A DNA stretch of 64,000 nt from an uncultured Tropicimonas sp. (GTDB taxonomy: Bacteria > Pseudomonadota > Alphaproteobacteria > Rhodobacterales > Rhodobacteraceae), in contig CANMIP010000014.1 in the NCBI GenBank assembly GCA_947497945.1, forward strand, positions 1 to 64,000, written 5' to 3'. Made by a program: the position numbers and the translations under genes. The notes below the pieces were generated by a model, which ran no database searches, was not told where the DNA came from, and saw only the letters and a program-made list of their open reading frames with translations. Shown piece after piece: positions 26,962-35,051 of the stretch (position 1 is its first letter; each line of letters opens with the position of its first letter).

Positions 26962-27507
26962 CTATTTGACGATCGGACCGATCATCATGACCATCTGGCG
27001 ACCTTCCATCCTCGGCATGTTCTCGACCTTGCCGAGTTCCTTGATGTCTTCAGCCACCCGTTCCAGAAGCTCTCGGCCAAGATTCTGGTGGGCCATTTCG
27101 CGTCCACGGAAGCGCAGGGTAACCTTCACCTTGTCGCCATTCTCGAGGAAGCGGAAGACATTGCGCATCTTGACGTCGTAGTCATGCGTGTCGGTGTTGG
27201 GGCGAAACTTGACCTCCTTCACCTCGATCGTCTTTTGCTTCTTGCGCGCTTCGGACTCGCGTTTTTGCTGTTCATACTTGAATTTGCCGAAATCCATGAT
27301 CTTGCAGACCGGAGGATTGGCGTTCGGCGAGATCTCAACGAGATCAAGGCCCACCTGCTCGGCCAATTCCATGGCTCGAGCGGGAGAAACCACGCCGACA
27401 TTCTGGCCTTCCGGGCCGATGAGGCGGATTTCATTGGCCCGGATGCGTCCGTTGACGCGGGGGCCGGTGTCACGCTGGGGCGGCGCGTTATGGGGTCTGC
27501 GGGCTAT
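26962..27507 (-). CDS. infC: Translation initiation factor IF-3, probable AUA start
   Basis: IF-3 binds the 30S subunit and checks the start codon. The conserved protein begins [22 protein letters not shown], and the codon directly before it is ATA (27507-27505), with AGAAGGA eight bases upstream. I therefore place the start at ATA, giving 181 residues, the normal IF-3 length. No ATG or GTG lies nearby. The only standard start in frame is a TTG 22 codons upstream without a good ribosome-binding site. Rare start codons in infC are the known basis of IF-3 autoregulation (AUU in E. coli). N- and C-domains and the linker are intact. Confidence 0.9.
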   Translation of the reverse strand: MARRPHNAPPQRDTGPRVNGRIRANEIRLIGPEGQNVGVVSPARAMELAEQVGLDLVEISPNANPPVCKIMDFGKFKYEQQKRESEARKKQKTIEVKEVKFRPNTDTHDYDVKMRNVFRFLENGDKVKVTLRFRGREMAHQNLGRELLERVAEDIKELGKVENMPRMEGRQMVMMIGPIVK

Positions 27508-27711
27508 GACGTGCGTCCTTCTGACATTACGAAAAAGTGCGCGGAAAGTAGCCTTACGAGCGCGGTTTTTCAAGCAGTCCCTTGCGGGTTTTGCGAAAGA
27601 CGCAGCGGTTTTGTCAAAGTCTCATTTTGCTGCGCGTGCAAAGTGCCATTAACCGTGCCTCAAGGCGTTCCGGACGGGCCGCCCGTATCAGCCCAGTATG
27701 AGGAAAGAGTT

Positions 27712-28160
27712 ATGAACAAGGTTACCATGGCCGCGATTGGCGTTCTTGTTGTTGCCGGGGGGGCTACCTCCTGACGCAGCAGCCCGAGGAAGCGCCGGCG
27801 CCGGAGTCCGAAGCTGCTGCCGAGGCGGTGACTGCCGAGCCGACGGAGACCGCGGTGAGCGAGGCCGTCGAGGCCGTCGAGGCCGCTGCGGGGGAGGCCA
27901 CCGAGGTGGCGGACGCTGCCGCTGCGGATGTCGCGACCGAAGAAGCTACCCAGGCCGCGTCCGAGGCCGTCAATGCGGCGGACCTTTCCGCGCTCACCCT
28001 CGACGGGTTCAACCTCGACACGGTGTCCGGGTTGATCGACGAGGCTCCGCTGTCGGAGCTCCAGAAAACAACCCTCAAGACCGCCATCGACCAGGCCCAG
28101 TTCAACCCGGCATTGCTCGATGCCGCGCTGGACCAGGTGCGCGGCGCGCTCGGTCTGTAA
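27712..28160 (+). pseudogene. Frameshifted gene for a membrane-anchored Ala/Glu-rich protein
   Basis: An ATG after AGGAAAGAG opens an N-terminal hydrophobic anchor (MNKVTMAAIGVLVVAGG), but the frame stops at 27774. The G7 run at 27757-27763 explains it: one more G restores a 149-residue protein continuing YLLTQQPEEAPAPESE into an Ala/Glu/Val-rich region and a helical C-terminus (LQKTTLKTAIDQAQFNPALL). The downstream codons keep strong coding character, so the lesion is recent, a sequencing error, or slippage control. The function is unknown. The restored protein would be a single-pass membrane or periplasmic protein. Confidence 0.75.
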
Positions 28161-28162
28161 TG

Positions 28163-28193
28163 AAAACCGGGGTCCCGCGTCCGGCGGGACCCC
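28163..28193 (-). terminator. Terminator between convergent genes
   Basis: GGGGTCCCGC (28169-28178) and GCGGGACCCC (28184-28193) form a 10-bp stem with a five-base loop. The T-tract is better on the minus strand (GGTTTTCA), where it would end the amylosucrase transcript; it may act in both directions. Confidence 0.75.
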
Positions 28194-28207
28194 TTCCGAC
28201 GGGCTGG

Positions 28208-30118
28208 TCAACCCGCGGCGTGGAACCAGTGCAGCGCGTAGGGCGCGAGCCCTGACAGGACCGGCCCCAGGGCGGTTTCGGTGTCGAGAAGATCGCGGAA
28301 TTTCGTCGTGCCGAGGATCTCGGCGAGGTCGAGATCCAGCGGCAGCCCGTGTTCCGAGAAATTGGCGAGCACCAGCAGGCGCTCCGGGCCGCGTTGGCGC
28401 AGGAACGCGAAGACATGCGGGCTGTCCGGCCGCAGCAGCCTGAACTCCGTCCCGCCGAAGACGCCATGCGCCTTGCGCAGCGCGATCATCTCCGCAAGGT
28501 CGGCGGCAATGCGCCCCTGGGGCGTGCCCGGATCGGCGGCGGTGTCGAAATCGGTCTCGGTGAGCGCCTTTCGATGCACCCAGCGGGAATCCTCCGCCTT
28601 GCCCGGTGCATCGAGATAGGACGGATCGTTGAATGCGCCGAGATCGTCGCCCTGGTAGAGCAGCGGAAGGCCCGGCATCGACAGCATGATCCCGTTGAGC
28701 AGCTTCACGCGCCGCAAGGCGTGGTCGAGCAGCAGGGCATTGCCTGCCTTCGCCGCGCGCTCCACGCCGGCCAGCGAGGCGAGCGTGCCGCAGACCCGGC
28801 AATCGCCGGTGCTCGGGTTCTCCTGGAAGGGGACGCCCTCGGCAAAGCTGCCCTCGAAACGCCCGGTATAGAAACGGTTCAGGAAGCTGCGGTGATCGCC
28901 GCCATCAATGCCCAGACGCTGCGAGATCGCGTCGTCCCAGGTCCAGCCGATATCATCATGGCAACGGATATAGTTGACCCAAACCGTGCCGTCGGGGATG
29001 GAAAAGCTCCTCTCCAGCGAGGCGCTGAGCAGTTCCGCGCGCCGTGTCGCGAGGCTCTCCCACATCAGCGCCATCATCAGCGGATTGTAGGATATTTCGC
29101 ATTCGTCGAGACCGATATACGCGTTGACCTGGTCGGGATGAACGATGGCCTCCGACTTGAAATGCACATGCGGCGCTGCAATGCGCAGGCAGAGATTGAA
29201 GGTCTGGATCACCGTATGGGCCTTTGGAAGGCTCTCACAGACGGTTCCGAGCTCTTTCCAGACAAAGGCCAGCGCGTCGAGCCGCAGCACATCCGCCCCC
29301 ATCGCGACCAGGTGCAACATCTCGCCCACCACCGAAACGAACACGTCAGGGTTCGAATAGTTCAAGTCCCATTGGAACGAGTTGAAGGTCGTCCAGACCC
29401 ATTTTCCGAGCCTGTCATTCCAGGTGAAGGAGCCGCGCCGGACGGTCGGGAAGATCTCCCGCAATGTCGCGTTGTAGGCTTGCGCCTCGTCCTCATCGAG
29501 TAGGAAATAGAACTGTCCGTAGCGCGGATCGCCGGCCAGCGCCGCTTTCGCCCAGCCATGTTCATTCGACGTGTGGTTGAACACGAAATCCAGAACCAGC
29601 CGGATTCCACGCGTGTGAAGAGCGTCCGCCAGGGCCTTGAGATCCTTGTTTTTCCCCAGGCGCGGATCGACCTTGCGGTAACTGGAGACCGCATAGCCGC
29701 CGTCGCTGTTCTCCTTGGGCGCATCATAGAGCGGCATCAGGTGGAGATAGGTGACACCGAGGCTCTCCAGATAGGGGATGCGGTCGATCATCCCCTTGAG
29801 ATCGCCGCCGAAGAGGTCGACATAGGCCGCCATGCCGACCTGGTCCTCGCCGAGATACCAGGGCTGATCGCCTTCGGCGGGAAGGCCCGCATGGCTCTTG
29901 CGCACCTGATGCGCGGCCAGCGTTTCGACAAGGCTGCGCAGGTGCAGATAGGCGTCGTAGCGCGTGCCGTAGAGGTTCAGGAAATGCTCGAACAGCGCCG
30001 GGAAATTCGCCTTGAGCCGCGTGGTGAAAGCCGCCCTGCGACGGGCGGGGATAGCGGAGAGGTCGATCTCGGCGAGCAGAAGCGCAAGGCTCCTGTCGGT
30101 TTCATAGGAGAGATCCAT
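28208..30118 (-). CDS. Amylosucrase-like GH13 glycosidase
   Basis: 636-residue GH13 enzyme matching amylosucrase in length and layout: a helical N-terminal domain (about 1-90), the (beta/alpha)8 barrel and a C-terminal beta domain. Conserved regions are visible: DFVFNHTSNEHGW (region I), DVLRLDALAFVWK with the nucleophile Asp (II), the acid/base Glu of FKSEAIV (III) and RCHDDIGW (IV). EDQVGMAAYVDLFGGDL is typical of amylosucrases, which make alpha-1,4-glucan from sucrose. Started at MDLSYETDRSL. It is not beside sucrose transport or glycogen genes, so its in vivo role is uncertain. Confidence 0.87.
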   Translation of the reverse strand: MDLSYETDRSLALLLAEIDLSAIPARRRAAFTTRLKANFPALFEHFLNLYGTRYDAYLHLRSLVETLAAHQVRKSHAGLPAEGDQPWYLGEDQVGMAAYVDLFGGDLKGMIDRIPYLESLGVTYLHLMPLYDAPKENSDGGYAVSSYRKVDPRLGKNKDLKALADALHTRGIRLVLDFVFNHTSNEHGWAKAALAGDPRYGQFYFLLDEDEAQAYNATLREIFPTVRRGSFTWNDRLGKWVWTTFNSFQWDLNYSNPDVFVSVVGEMLHLVAMGADVLRLDALAFVWKELGTVCESLPKAHTVIQTFNLCLRIAAPHVHFKSEAIVHPDQVNAYIGLDECEISYNPLMMALMWESLATRRAELLSASLERSFSIPDGTVWVNYIRCHDDIGWTWDDAISQRLGIDGGDHRSFLNRFYTGRFEGSFAEGVPFQENPSTGDCRVCGTLASLAGVERAAKAGNALLLDHALRRVKLLNGIMLSMPGLPLLYQGDDLGAFNDPSYLDAPGKAEDSRWVHRKALTETDFDTAADPGTPQGRIAADLAEMIALRKAHGVFGGTEFRLLRPDSPHVFAFLRQRGPERLLVLANFSEHGLPLDLDLAEILGTTKFRDLLDTETALGPVLSGLAPYALHWFHAAG

Positions 30119-30411
30119 CGGAGAACCCTTCGGTCTTCTGGGGGCATGCGACTCAGCCAGGACCGGCCGCAACAGAGGAAATACACCTTGCGGCAGGTTT
30201 TCCAAAGCGCTTTGATGATCGCTTTTCACGTAAAACCATGTCGGCCGCCTCTATCCGTGGCGCGCTTGGCCCCGTTGTGACCCGAGGACGAGCAGGCCGC
30301 AGAGCTGGCGTCTTGCCCGGGCTGGAGTTGGCAAGATCGGGAAGGGAGAGGGCGAAACCGGGCCGATCTGAACCGCCTGATCTGCGCTGCAGCGTATCAT
30401 ATGGGTGGTTT

Positions 30412-30846
30412 TTGAGTACAATAACGATACGCAAGATACTCTCGGGGCGCGATCTCATCGATGTCGGGGCGAGGGTGAGCGGGATTGCGAGGCTCATGGC
30501 CAATCGCAAGGTTGGTGCCGTCGCCGTGGTCGACGCGGCAGGACCAGTTGGCATCGTCAACGAGCGGATTTTCGTTCTTCGCGCCGTGGCGCGTGAGCTC
30601 TCTTCGGAGCCATCGACCGCGAAGGAGGGGATGACGCCGAACTTGGTCTCGGTCGATATCGACGATGCGATCTCGGATGCGCTTGCCGGCTAGCCGGGCG
30701 ATGCCTGCCGGCCCTCGCTGGTGATGGAGAAGAGACGGGTGGTCGGGTTGCTCTCCAATCGCGACATTCCGGTGGAATATGTCACGATGTTCGAGCATTT
30801 CCGCGAGATGTCGACGGGGCGGGCCGATGATGACGTGGCGGTCTGA
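30412..30846 (+). pseudogene. CBS-domain protein gene broken by an in-frame TAG
   Basis: From a TTG start the frame encodes a first CBS-like domain (STITIRKILSGRDLIDVG ... VGAVAVVDAAGPVGIVNERI) and the start of a second (VSVDIDDAISDALA), then meets TAG at 30691-30693. The same frame continues through VMEKRRVVGLLSNRDIPVEY to a TGA at 30844, which is clearly the end of the second CBS domain. The bases around the stop look scrambled relative to the expected LM..G-ACRHLPVM, pointing to small compensating indels. An intact relative lies at 51961-52389. Confidence 0.8.
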
Positions 30847-30904
30847 GCCGCAGGCCGCGCTCCGCCGGGGCGGAACGCGGTACGGTGTTTGTCGCGGCGG
30901 AGGG

Positions 30905-31765
30905 TCAGTCGACGAAGGCTTTCTCGACGACATATTCCTTCGGCTCGGAATTGGCGCCCTCGCGCAGGCCGTATTCCTCCAGCATGTCCTTCAGCTCGAG
31001 GTTGAAGGCGAGATTGCCGCAGACCATGGCGCGATCCGACTCGGGCGAGATCGGTGGGATGCCGAGATCGTCGAACACTTCGCCCTTGCGCATCAGGTCC
31101 GTGATCCGGCCCATCTTCGGGCTCTCTTCCCGCGTGGTCGTAGGGTAATAGCGCAGCTTCTTGTGGAAATCCTCGCCCATCAGCTCGGCGAGCAGCTCAT
31201 CCTTGCGCAGGTTCTCGATCAGCTCGGCGCCATAAGACAGCTCGCCCACTTCGCGGCAGGTATGGGTCAGGATGATCTCGTCGTAATCCTCGTAGGTCTG
31301 CGGCTCGCGCAGCAGCGAGGCGAAGGGCGCGAAGCCGGTGCCGGTGGCGAAGAACCACAGCCGCTTGCCGGGCAGGATCGCATCATGGACCAGCGTGCCG
31401 ACCGGCTTGGGGCGCAGGATGATCTCGTCGCCCACCGCGATCTTCTGCAGCCTGGAGGTCAGCGGGCCGTCCGGCACCTTGATCGAGTAGAATTCCAGCT
31501 CCTCGTCCCAGTTGGGCGAGGCGATGGAATAGGCGCGCAGGATCGGCTTGGCCTTGCCGGTCTTCGGGTCCGGATCGCCCATCAGGCCGATCATGACAAA
31601 CTCGCCAGAACGGAAGCGCAGCGTCTGCGGACGCGTGCAGCGGAAATGAAACAGCCGGTCCGTCCAGTGCTTGACGTAAGTCACGGTCTGCGCGTCGGGC
31701 AGGGTGGGAACGGCCTTGATCGGGTTTGCGTCGGTCACGGGTCTTTGCTCGGTCATGTCATCCAT
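30905..31765 (-). CDS. fpr: Ferredoxin--NADP reductase
   Basis: 286-residue FAD enzyme that passes electrons between NADPH and ferredoxin or flavodoxin. It has the FAD-binding block RAYSIASPNWDEELEFYSIKV, the NADP-binding loop FFATGTGFAPFASLLR, a Cys-containing nicotinamide strand (LTHTCREVGELSY), and a C-terminal extension ending EYVVEKAFVD as in the bacterial subclass. It follows the sulfate-assimilation operon on the same strand, 69 bases after DUF934, so it can supply reduced ferredoxin to the one-subunit sulfite reductase. Start 31765 is used; ATG 31756 is an equally good alternative. Confidence 0.93.
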   Translation of the reverse strand: MDDMTEQRPVTDANPIKAVPTLPDAQTVTYVKHWTDRLFHFRCTRPQTLRFRSGEFVMIGLMGDPDPKTGKAKPILRAYSIASPNWDEELEFYSIKVPDGPLTSRLQKIAVGDEIILRPKPVGTLVHDAILPGKRLWFFATGTGFAPFASLLREPQTYEDYDEIILTHTCREVGELSYGAELIENLRKDELLAELMGEDFHKKLRYYPTTTREESPKMGRITDLMRKGEVFDDLGIPPISPESDRAMVCGNLAFNLELKDMLEEYGLREGANSEPKEYVVEKAFVD

Positions 31766-31834
31766 TCCGACACCCGGACGGGCGTCGTTCCTGTGCGTGT
31801 ATGCGAGATGTTGAATTTCTGTAAAGGGGAAGCT

Positions 31835-32242
31835 TCAGCTGGCGAGCCGCGACCGATAGTCATGTTCGCGCCAATCGGCGCGGGCGAGCCAGTCGGCTTC
31901 GGGCTGGCGGGCGGCCAGCGCGTCGTCGATTTCGACCTCGTCGAAGCCCGAGCGCCGCGCCATGGCATACTGATCCGCAAGCACATGTCCGCGGGCGCGC
32001 AGCCGGCGGGTATAGCCCATGCGGCGCAGGGCGCGCGCGATCGAGAAACCGCGGCCATCTGCGAAGCTGGGGAAATCGATCCGGATCAGGGCGATCCCGT
32101 CGAAATCGCCCTCCAGCGCGCTCACATCCGTGTCGGAGGCCAGGTCCAGCGCACGGCCCTCCGGCAAGGGGGCGTCGGGCGTGGTGAAGGGGCCTTCGAA
32201 ATCATCGGGCGCGAAGCCCTGGTCGGTCACGATGACAGTCAT
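31835..32242 (-). CDS. DUF934 protein of the sulfate-assimilation operon
   Basis: 135-residue soluble protein of DUF934. The family is found almost only beside cysI/cysH in proteobacteria and is thought to help sulfite reduction; no biochemical function is proven. It has the conserved FPSFADGRGFSIARALRRMGY block (about residues 58-78), then LRARGHVLADQYAMARRSGFDEV. The ATG is two bases after the cysH stop, so the two are tightly coupled. Confidence 0.9.
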   Translation of the reverse strand: MTVIVTDQGFAPDDFEGPFTTPDAPLPEGRALDLASDTDVSALEGDFDGIALIRIDFPSFADGRGFSIARALRRMGYTRRLRARGHVLADQYAMARRSGFDEVEIDDALAARQPEADWLARADWREHDYRSRLAS

Positions 32243-32244
32243 GG

Positions 32245-33000
32245 TCACGCTCCTTGTTCTGTGGCGGCGGATTCGGCGCGGACCATCTTGCCGTCGACGA
32301 AATGGATGCCGCATTCGACCTTGTCCTGGCCCCGCCAGCGCCCCGCGCGGGGGTCCTCGCCTTCGGCGACGGGCGAGGTGCAAGGGGCGCAGCCGATGGA
32401 CGGATAGCCCTTGGCCACCAGCGGGTGGCGCGGCAGGTCATGGGCACGGATGTGATCGGCGATGTCGGAGGCCGACCAGTCTGCCATCGGGTTGAGCTTC
32501 AGCTTGCCGTTCTCTTCCTCGACCAGCGGCAGGGCGGCCCGGGTGCCAGACTGGAAGCGCTTGCGACCGGAGATCCAGGCATCGAAGGGGCGCAGCGCGC
32601 GTTCCAGCGGCCGGGTCTTGCGCAGGTCGCAGCAGGCATCGGTATCGGCCAGGTGCAGCGCATTGGCCGGATCCTCGACCGCAAGGTTAATCGCGCGGGC
32701 GCGGATCACGCGGATGCCGGTGAGGCCAAGCGCGTCGGCCAGGTCGCGCTGGTAGTCCAGCGTCTCGGGGAAGAGCATCTGCGTGTCGATGAAGAGGATG
32801 GGCAGGGCGGGCGCGACCAGCGAGAGCTGGTGCAGCAGCACGACCGAGTCGGCGCCGAAGGAGGAGACCATCGCCACATCCCCCGTCAGTTCATGCTCCA
32901 GCAGTGCCGCCAGCCGCTCGGGGCCGTGCAGCCCCTCAGCGGAGCGCGCAATGATCTCGGCGCGGTTGGCGGGGACGGTTTGGATCAGGTCATGCGGCAT
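32245..33000 (-). CDS. cysH: Assimilatory adenylyl-sulfate (APS) reductase, Fe-S type
   Basis: Reduces activated sulfate to sulfite with thioredoxin. Started at MPHDLIQT (251 residues). The protein has both [4Fe-4S] cysteine pairs of the APS-reductase class, Cys123-Cys124 (DACCDLRKTRPL) and Cys204/Cys207 (GCAPCTSP), and the catalytic ECGIH (Cys230). PAPS reductases lack the first four cysteines, so APS is the expected substrate. It overlaps the end of cysI by 11 bases and is followed by DUF934 after two bases. Confidence 0.95.
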   Translation of the reverse strand: MPHDLIQTVPANRAEIIARSAEGLHGPERLAALLEHELTGDVAMVSSFGADSVVLLHQLSLVAPALPILFIDTQMLFPETLDYQRDLADALGLTGIRVIRARAINLAVEDPANALHLADTDACCDLRKTRPLERALRPFDAWISGRKRFQSGTRAALPLVEEENGKLKLNPMADWSASDIADHIRAHDLPRHPLVAKGYPSIGCAPCTSPVAEGEDPRAGRWRGQDKVECGIHFVDGKMVRAESAATEQGA

Positions 33001-34654
33001 CGCGTTGTTTCTCCGGCCCGTACAGGGCTTCCTTGAAGGGACCCGCGCCGAGACGGCGATAGGCTTGGAGGAAGGTCTCGAACTCGTCGTCGCGGGTTTC
33101 CAGATAGGCAAGCATCAGCCGCTCGATGGCCGGAACGATCTCCTCGTAGGAGAAGCCCGGACCGGTTCGCTGGCCTATGGCCGCTGTCTCGGTGGCGTCG
33201 CCGCCCAGCGTGATCTGGTAGGTCTCGACGCCGCCCCGGTCGAGGCCGAGAATGCCGATATGGCCGACATGGTGATGGCCACAGGCATTGATGCAGCCGG
33301 AGATCTTGATCTGCAGCGGACCGACCTCGTGCTCGATGCGCAGGTCTTCGATGCGGGTGGCGAGCTGCTGGGCGACGGGAATGGCGCGGGCGGTGGCCAG
33401 AGCGCAGTAATCCATGCCGGGGCAGGCGATGATATCCGAGGCCAGCCCGACATTCGCGGTGGCCAGCCCGGCTGCCTTCAGCTCTTCATGCACCGCCGCG
33501 AGATCCGCCTTGCGGACATGCGGCAGGATCACGTTCTGCTGATGCGAGATCCGCAGTTCGTCATAGCCATATTGTTCTGCGAGATCCGCCATGACGCGCA
33601 TCTGCGCCGCCGTCGCGTCGCCCGGCGTCTGGCCATGGGCCTTGATCGAGATGGTGACGATGGCGTGGTCGGGGTCGCGATGTTCCGAGAGGTTGGTATC
33701 GGCCCAGGCGCGGAAAACCGGGTTCTGCCGGGCGGCCTCATAGGCTTCCGTGCCGCCGCCAACAAGGGCCGGCGCGCGGAAACGGTCGCGGATACGGGCG
33801 ATGACGCGCTCGTCCACGCCCTCGAACTCGGTCCGGGTGCGCTCGAAGGCAGCTTCGACCTCGTCGCGGATTGTGTCGATGCCGTTCTCATGGACGGTGA
33901 TCTTGATCCGCGCCTTGTACTTGTTGTCCCGCCGGCCGTGCTGGTTGTAGACGTGGACGACCGCCTCCAGATAGGGCAGCAGCTCGTTCTCGGGAACGAA
34001 ATCGCGGATCACCTTGCCGACCATGGGCGTCCGGCCGAGACCGCCGCCAACGATCACCTCGAAGCCGGGCTTGCCGTCCTTCTCGATCATGCGCAGGCCG
34101 ATATCATGGGCGCGGGTTACGGCGCGGTCATTGGGCGAGCCGGTGATGGCGATCTTGAACTTGCGGGGCAGGAACTGGAACTCCGGGTGGTCGGTGGACC
34201 ATTGGCGGATCAGCTCGGCATAGGGGCGCGGATCGGCGATCTCGTCGGCGGACGCGCCGGCGAAATGGTCCGAGGTCACGTTGCGGATCGTGTTGCCCGA
34301 GGTCTGGATGGCGTGCATGCCGACCTCGGCCAGCGCGTCCAGCATGTCCGGCACATCGCGCAGCTTCGGCCAGTTATACTGGATGTTCTGGCGCGTGGTG
34401 AAATGGCCGTAGCCCTTGTCCCAACGCTCCGCGAGCTCGGCCAGCTTGCGCATCTTCTGCGCGTCCAGCGAGCCATAGGGGATGGCCACGCGGAGCATGT
34501 AGGCGTGCAGTTGCAGGTAGAGCCCGTTCATCAGCCGCAGCGGCTTGAACTCGTCCTCGGTCAGCCCGCCGGCAATCCGGCGCTCGACCTGGGAGCGGAA
34601 CTGCGCATTGCGCTTGGCAAGGAAGGCGGTGTCGAATTCGTCGTAGCGATACAT
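32990..34654 (-). CDS. cysI: Ferredoxin-type nitrite/sulfite reductase (siroheme)
   Basis: Six-electron reduction of sulfite to sulfide. This 554-residue single-subunit siroheme/[4Fe-4S] enzyme has the conserved cofactor cysteines CPGMDYC (C-x5-C) and CINAC (C-x3-C) in the C-terminal half, and basic siroheme-contacting motifs (FTTRQNIQYNW, ISHQQNVILPHV). The two-domain repeat of ferrodoxin-like and Fe-S halves is complete. It has no flavoprotein partner cysJ, and a ferredoxin-NADP reductase is encoded at the end of the operon, so ferredoxin is the likely donor. Confidence 0.95.
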   Translation of the reverse strand: MYRYDEFDTAFLAKRNAQFRSQVERRIAGGLTEDEFKPLRLMNGLYLQLHAYMLRVAIPYGSLDAQKMRKLAELAERWDKGYGHFTTRQNIQYNWPKLRDVPDMLDALAEVGMHAIQTSGNTIRNVTSDHFAGASADEIADPRPYAELIRQWSTDHPEFQFLPRKFKIAITGSPNDRAVTRAHDIGLRMIEKDGKPGFEVIVGGGLGRTPMVGKVIRDFVPENELLPYLEAVVHVYNQHGRRDNKYKARIKITVHENGIDTIRDEVEAAFERTRTEFEGVDERVIARIRDRFRAPALVGGGTEAYEAARQNPVFRAWADTNLSEHRDPDHAIVTISIKAHGQTPGDATAAQMRVMADLAEQYGYDELRISHQQNVILPHVRKADLAAVHEELKAAGLATANVGLASDIIACPGMDYCALATARAIPVAQQLATRIEDLRIEHEVGPLQIKISGCINACGHHHVGHIGILGLDRGGVETYQITLGGDATETAAIGQRTGPGFSYEEIVPAIERLMLAYLETRDDEFETFLQAYRRLGAGPFKEALYGPEKQRDAA

Positions 34655-34733
34655 CTTGGCTCTCCGGTCACGACTTTCATTTATCCCGAAAGAATTATTC
34701 AGGAATGCTGAAAAACGTATTCAATTTCCGTCA
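34655..34733 (-). promoter_or_regulatory. AT-rich gap before cysI with repeated ATTC motifs
   Basis: This 79-bp spacer inside the cys operon is unusually AT-rich and carries GAATTATTC, GAATGCTG and ACGTATTC. Similar ATTC/GAAT half-sites occur in the cysG-Lrp intergenic region, where the Lrp/AsnC regulator should bind. An internal promoter or a second regulator site is possible, but the evidence is weak. Confidence 0.3.
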
Positions 34734-35051
34734 TTATTCAGCGGCGACAGCCAAGCTGTCGGCCTGCTTGCCATGGTGGTAGTTCGAGGGACCGCGGGCG
34801 CGGAAGGTCTCGCGGAAATGCACCGGCTCGGGGCCGTTGCTGCCGGGTTTCGCATCGGCCAGGTAGGCGCCGACGACGATATTGCCCTGCTGCTCGGCAT
34901 CGATCAGCCGGATGGCGGCATGGGCCTCATCCTCGATCAACTCGGCATCCTGCATGTGGCGCGACCAGCGGTCATCCTCGGTGAGATAGACAACATCGCC
35001 TTCGAGCAGGTGATTGGCGGTGACGATTTTCGGCGTGAAGGGGCGGGGCAT
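34734..35051 (-). CDS. DUF2849 protein of the sulfate-assimilation operon
   Basis: 105-residue protein of DUF2849, found between cysG and cysI in many alphaproteobacteria. It starts with PRPFTPKIVTANHLLEGDVVYL and has conserved acidic and His residues in its centre. Its role is unknown, possibly siroheme delivery or assembly, by context. The ATG overlaps the cysG stop by one base. Confidence 0.88.
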   Translation of the reverse strand: MPRPFTPKIVTANHLLEGDVVYLTEDDRWSRHMQDAELIEDEAHAAIRLIDAEQQGNIVVGAYLADAKPGSNGPEPVHFRETFRARGPSNYHHGKQADSLAVAAE

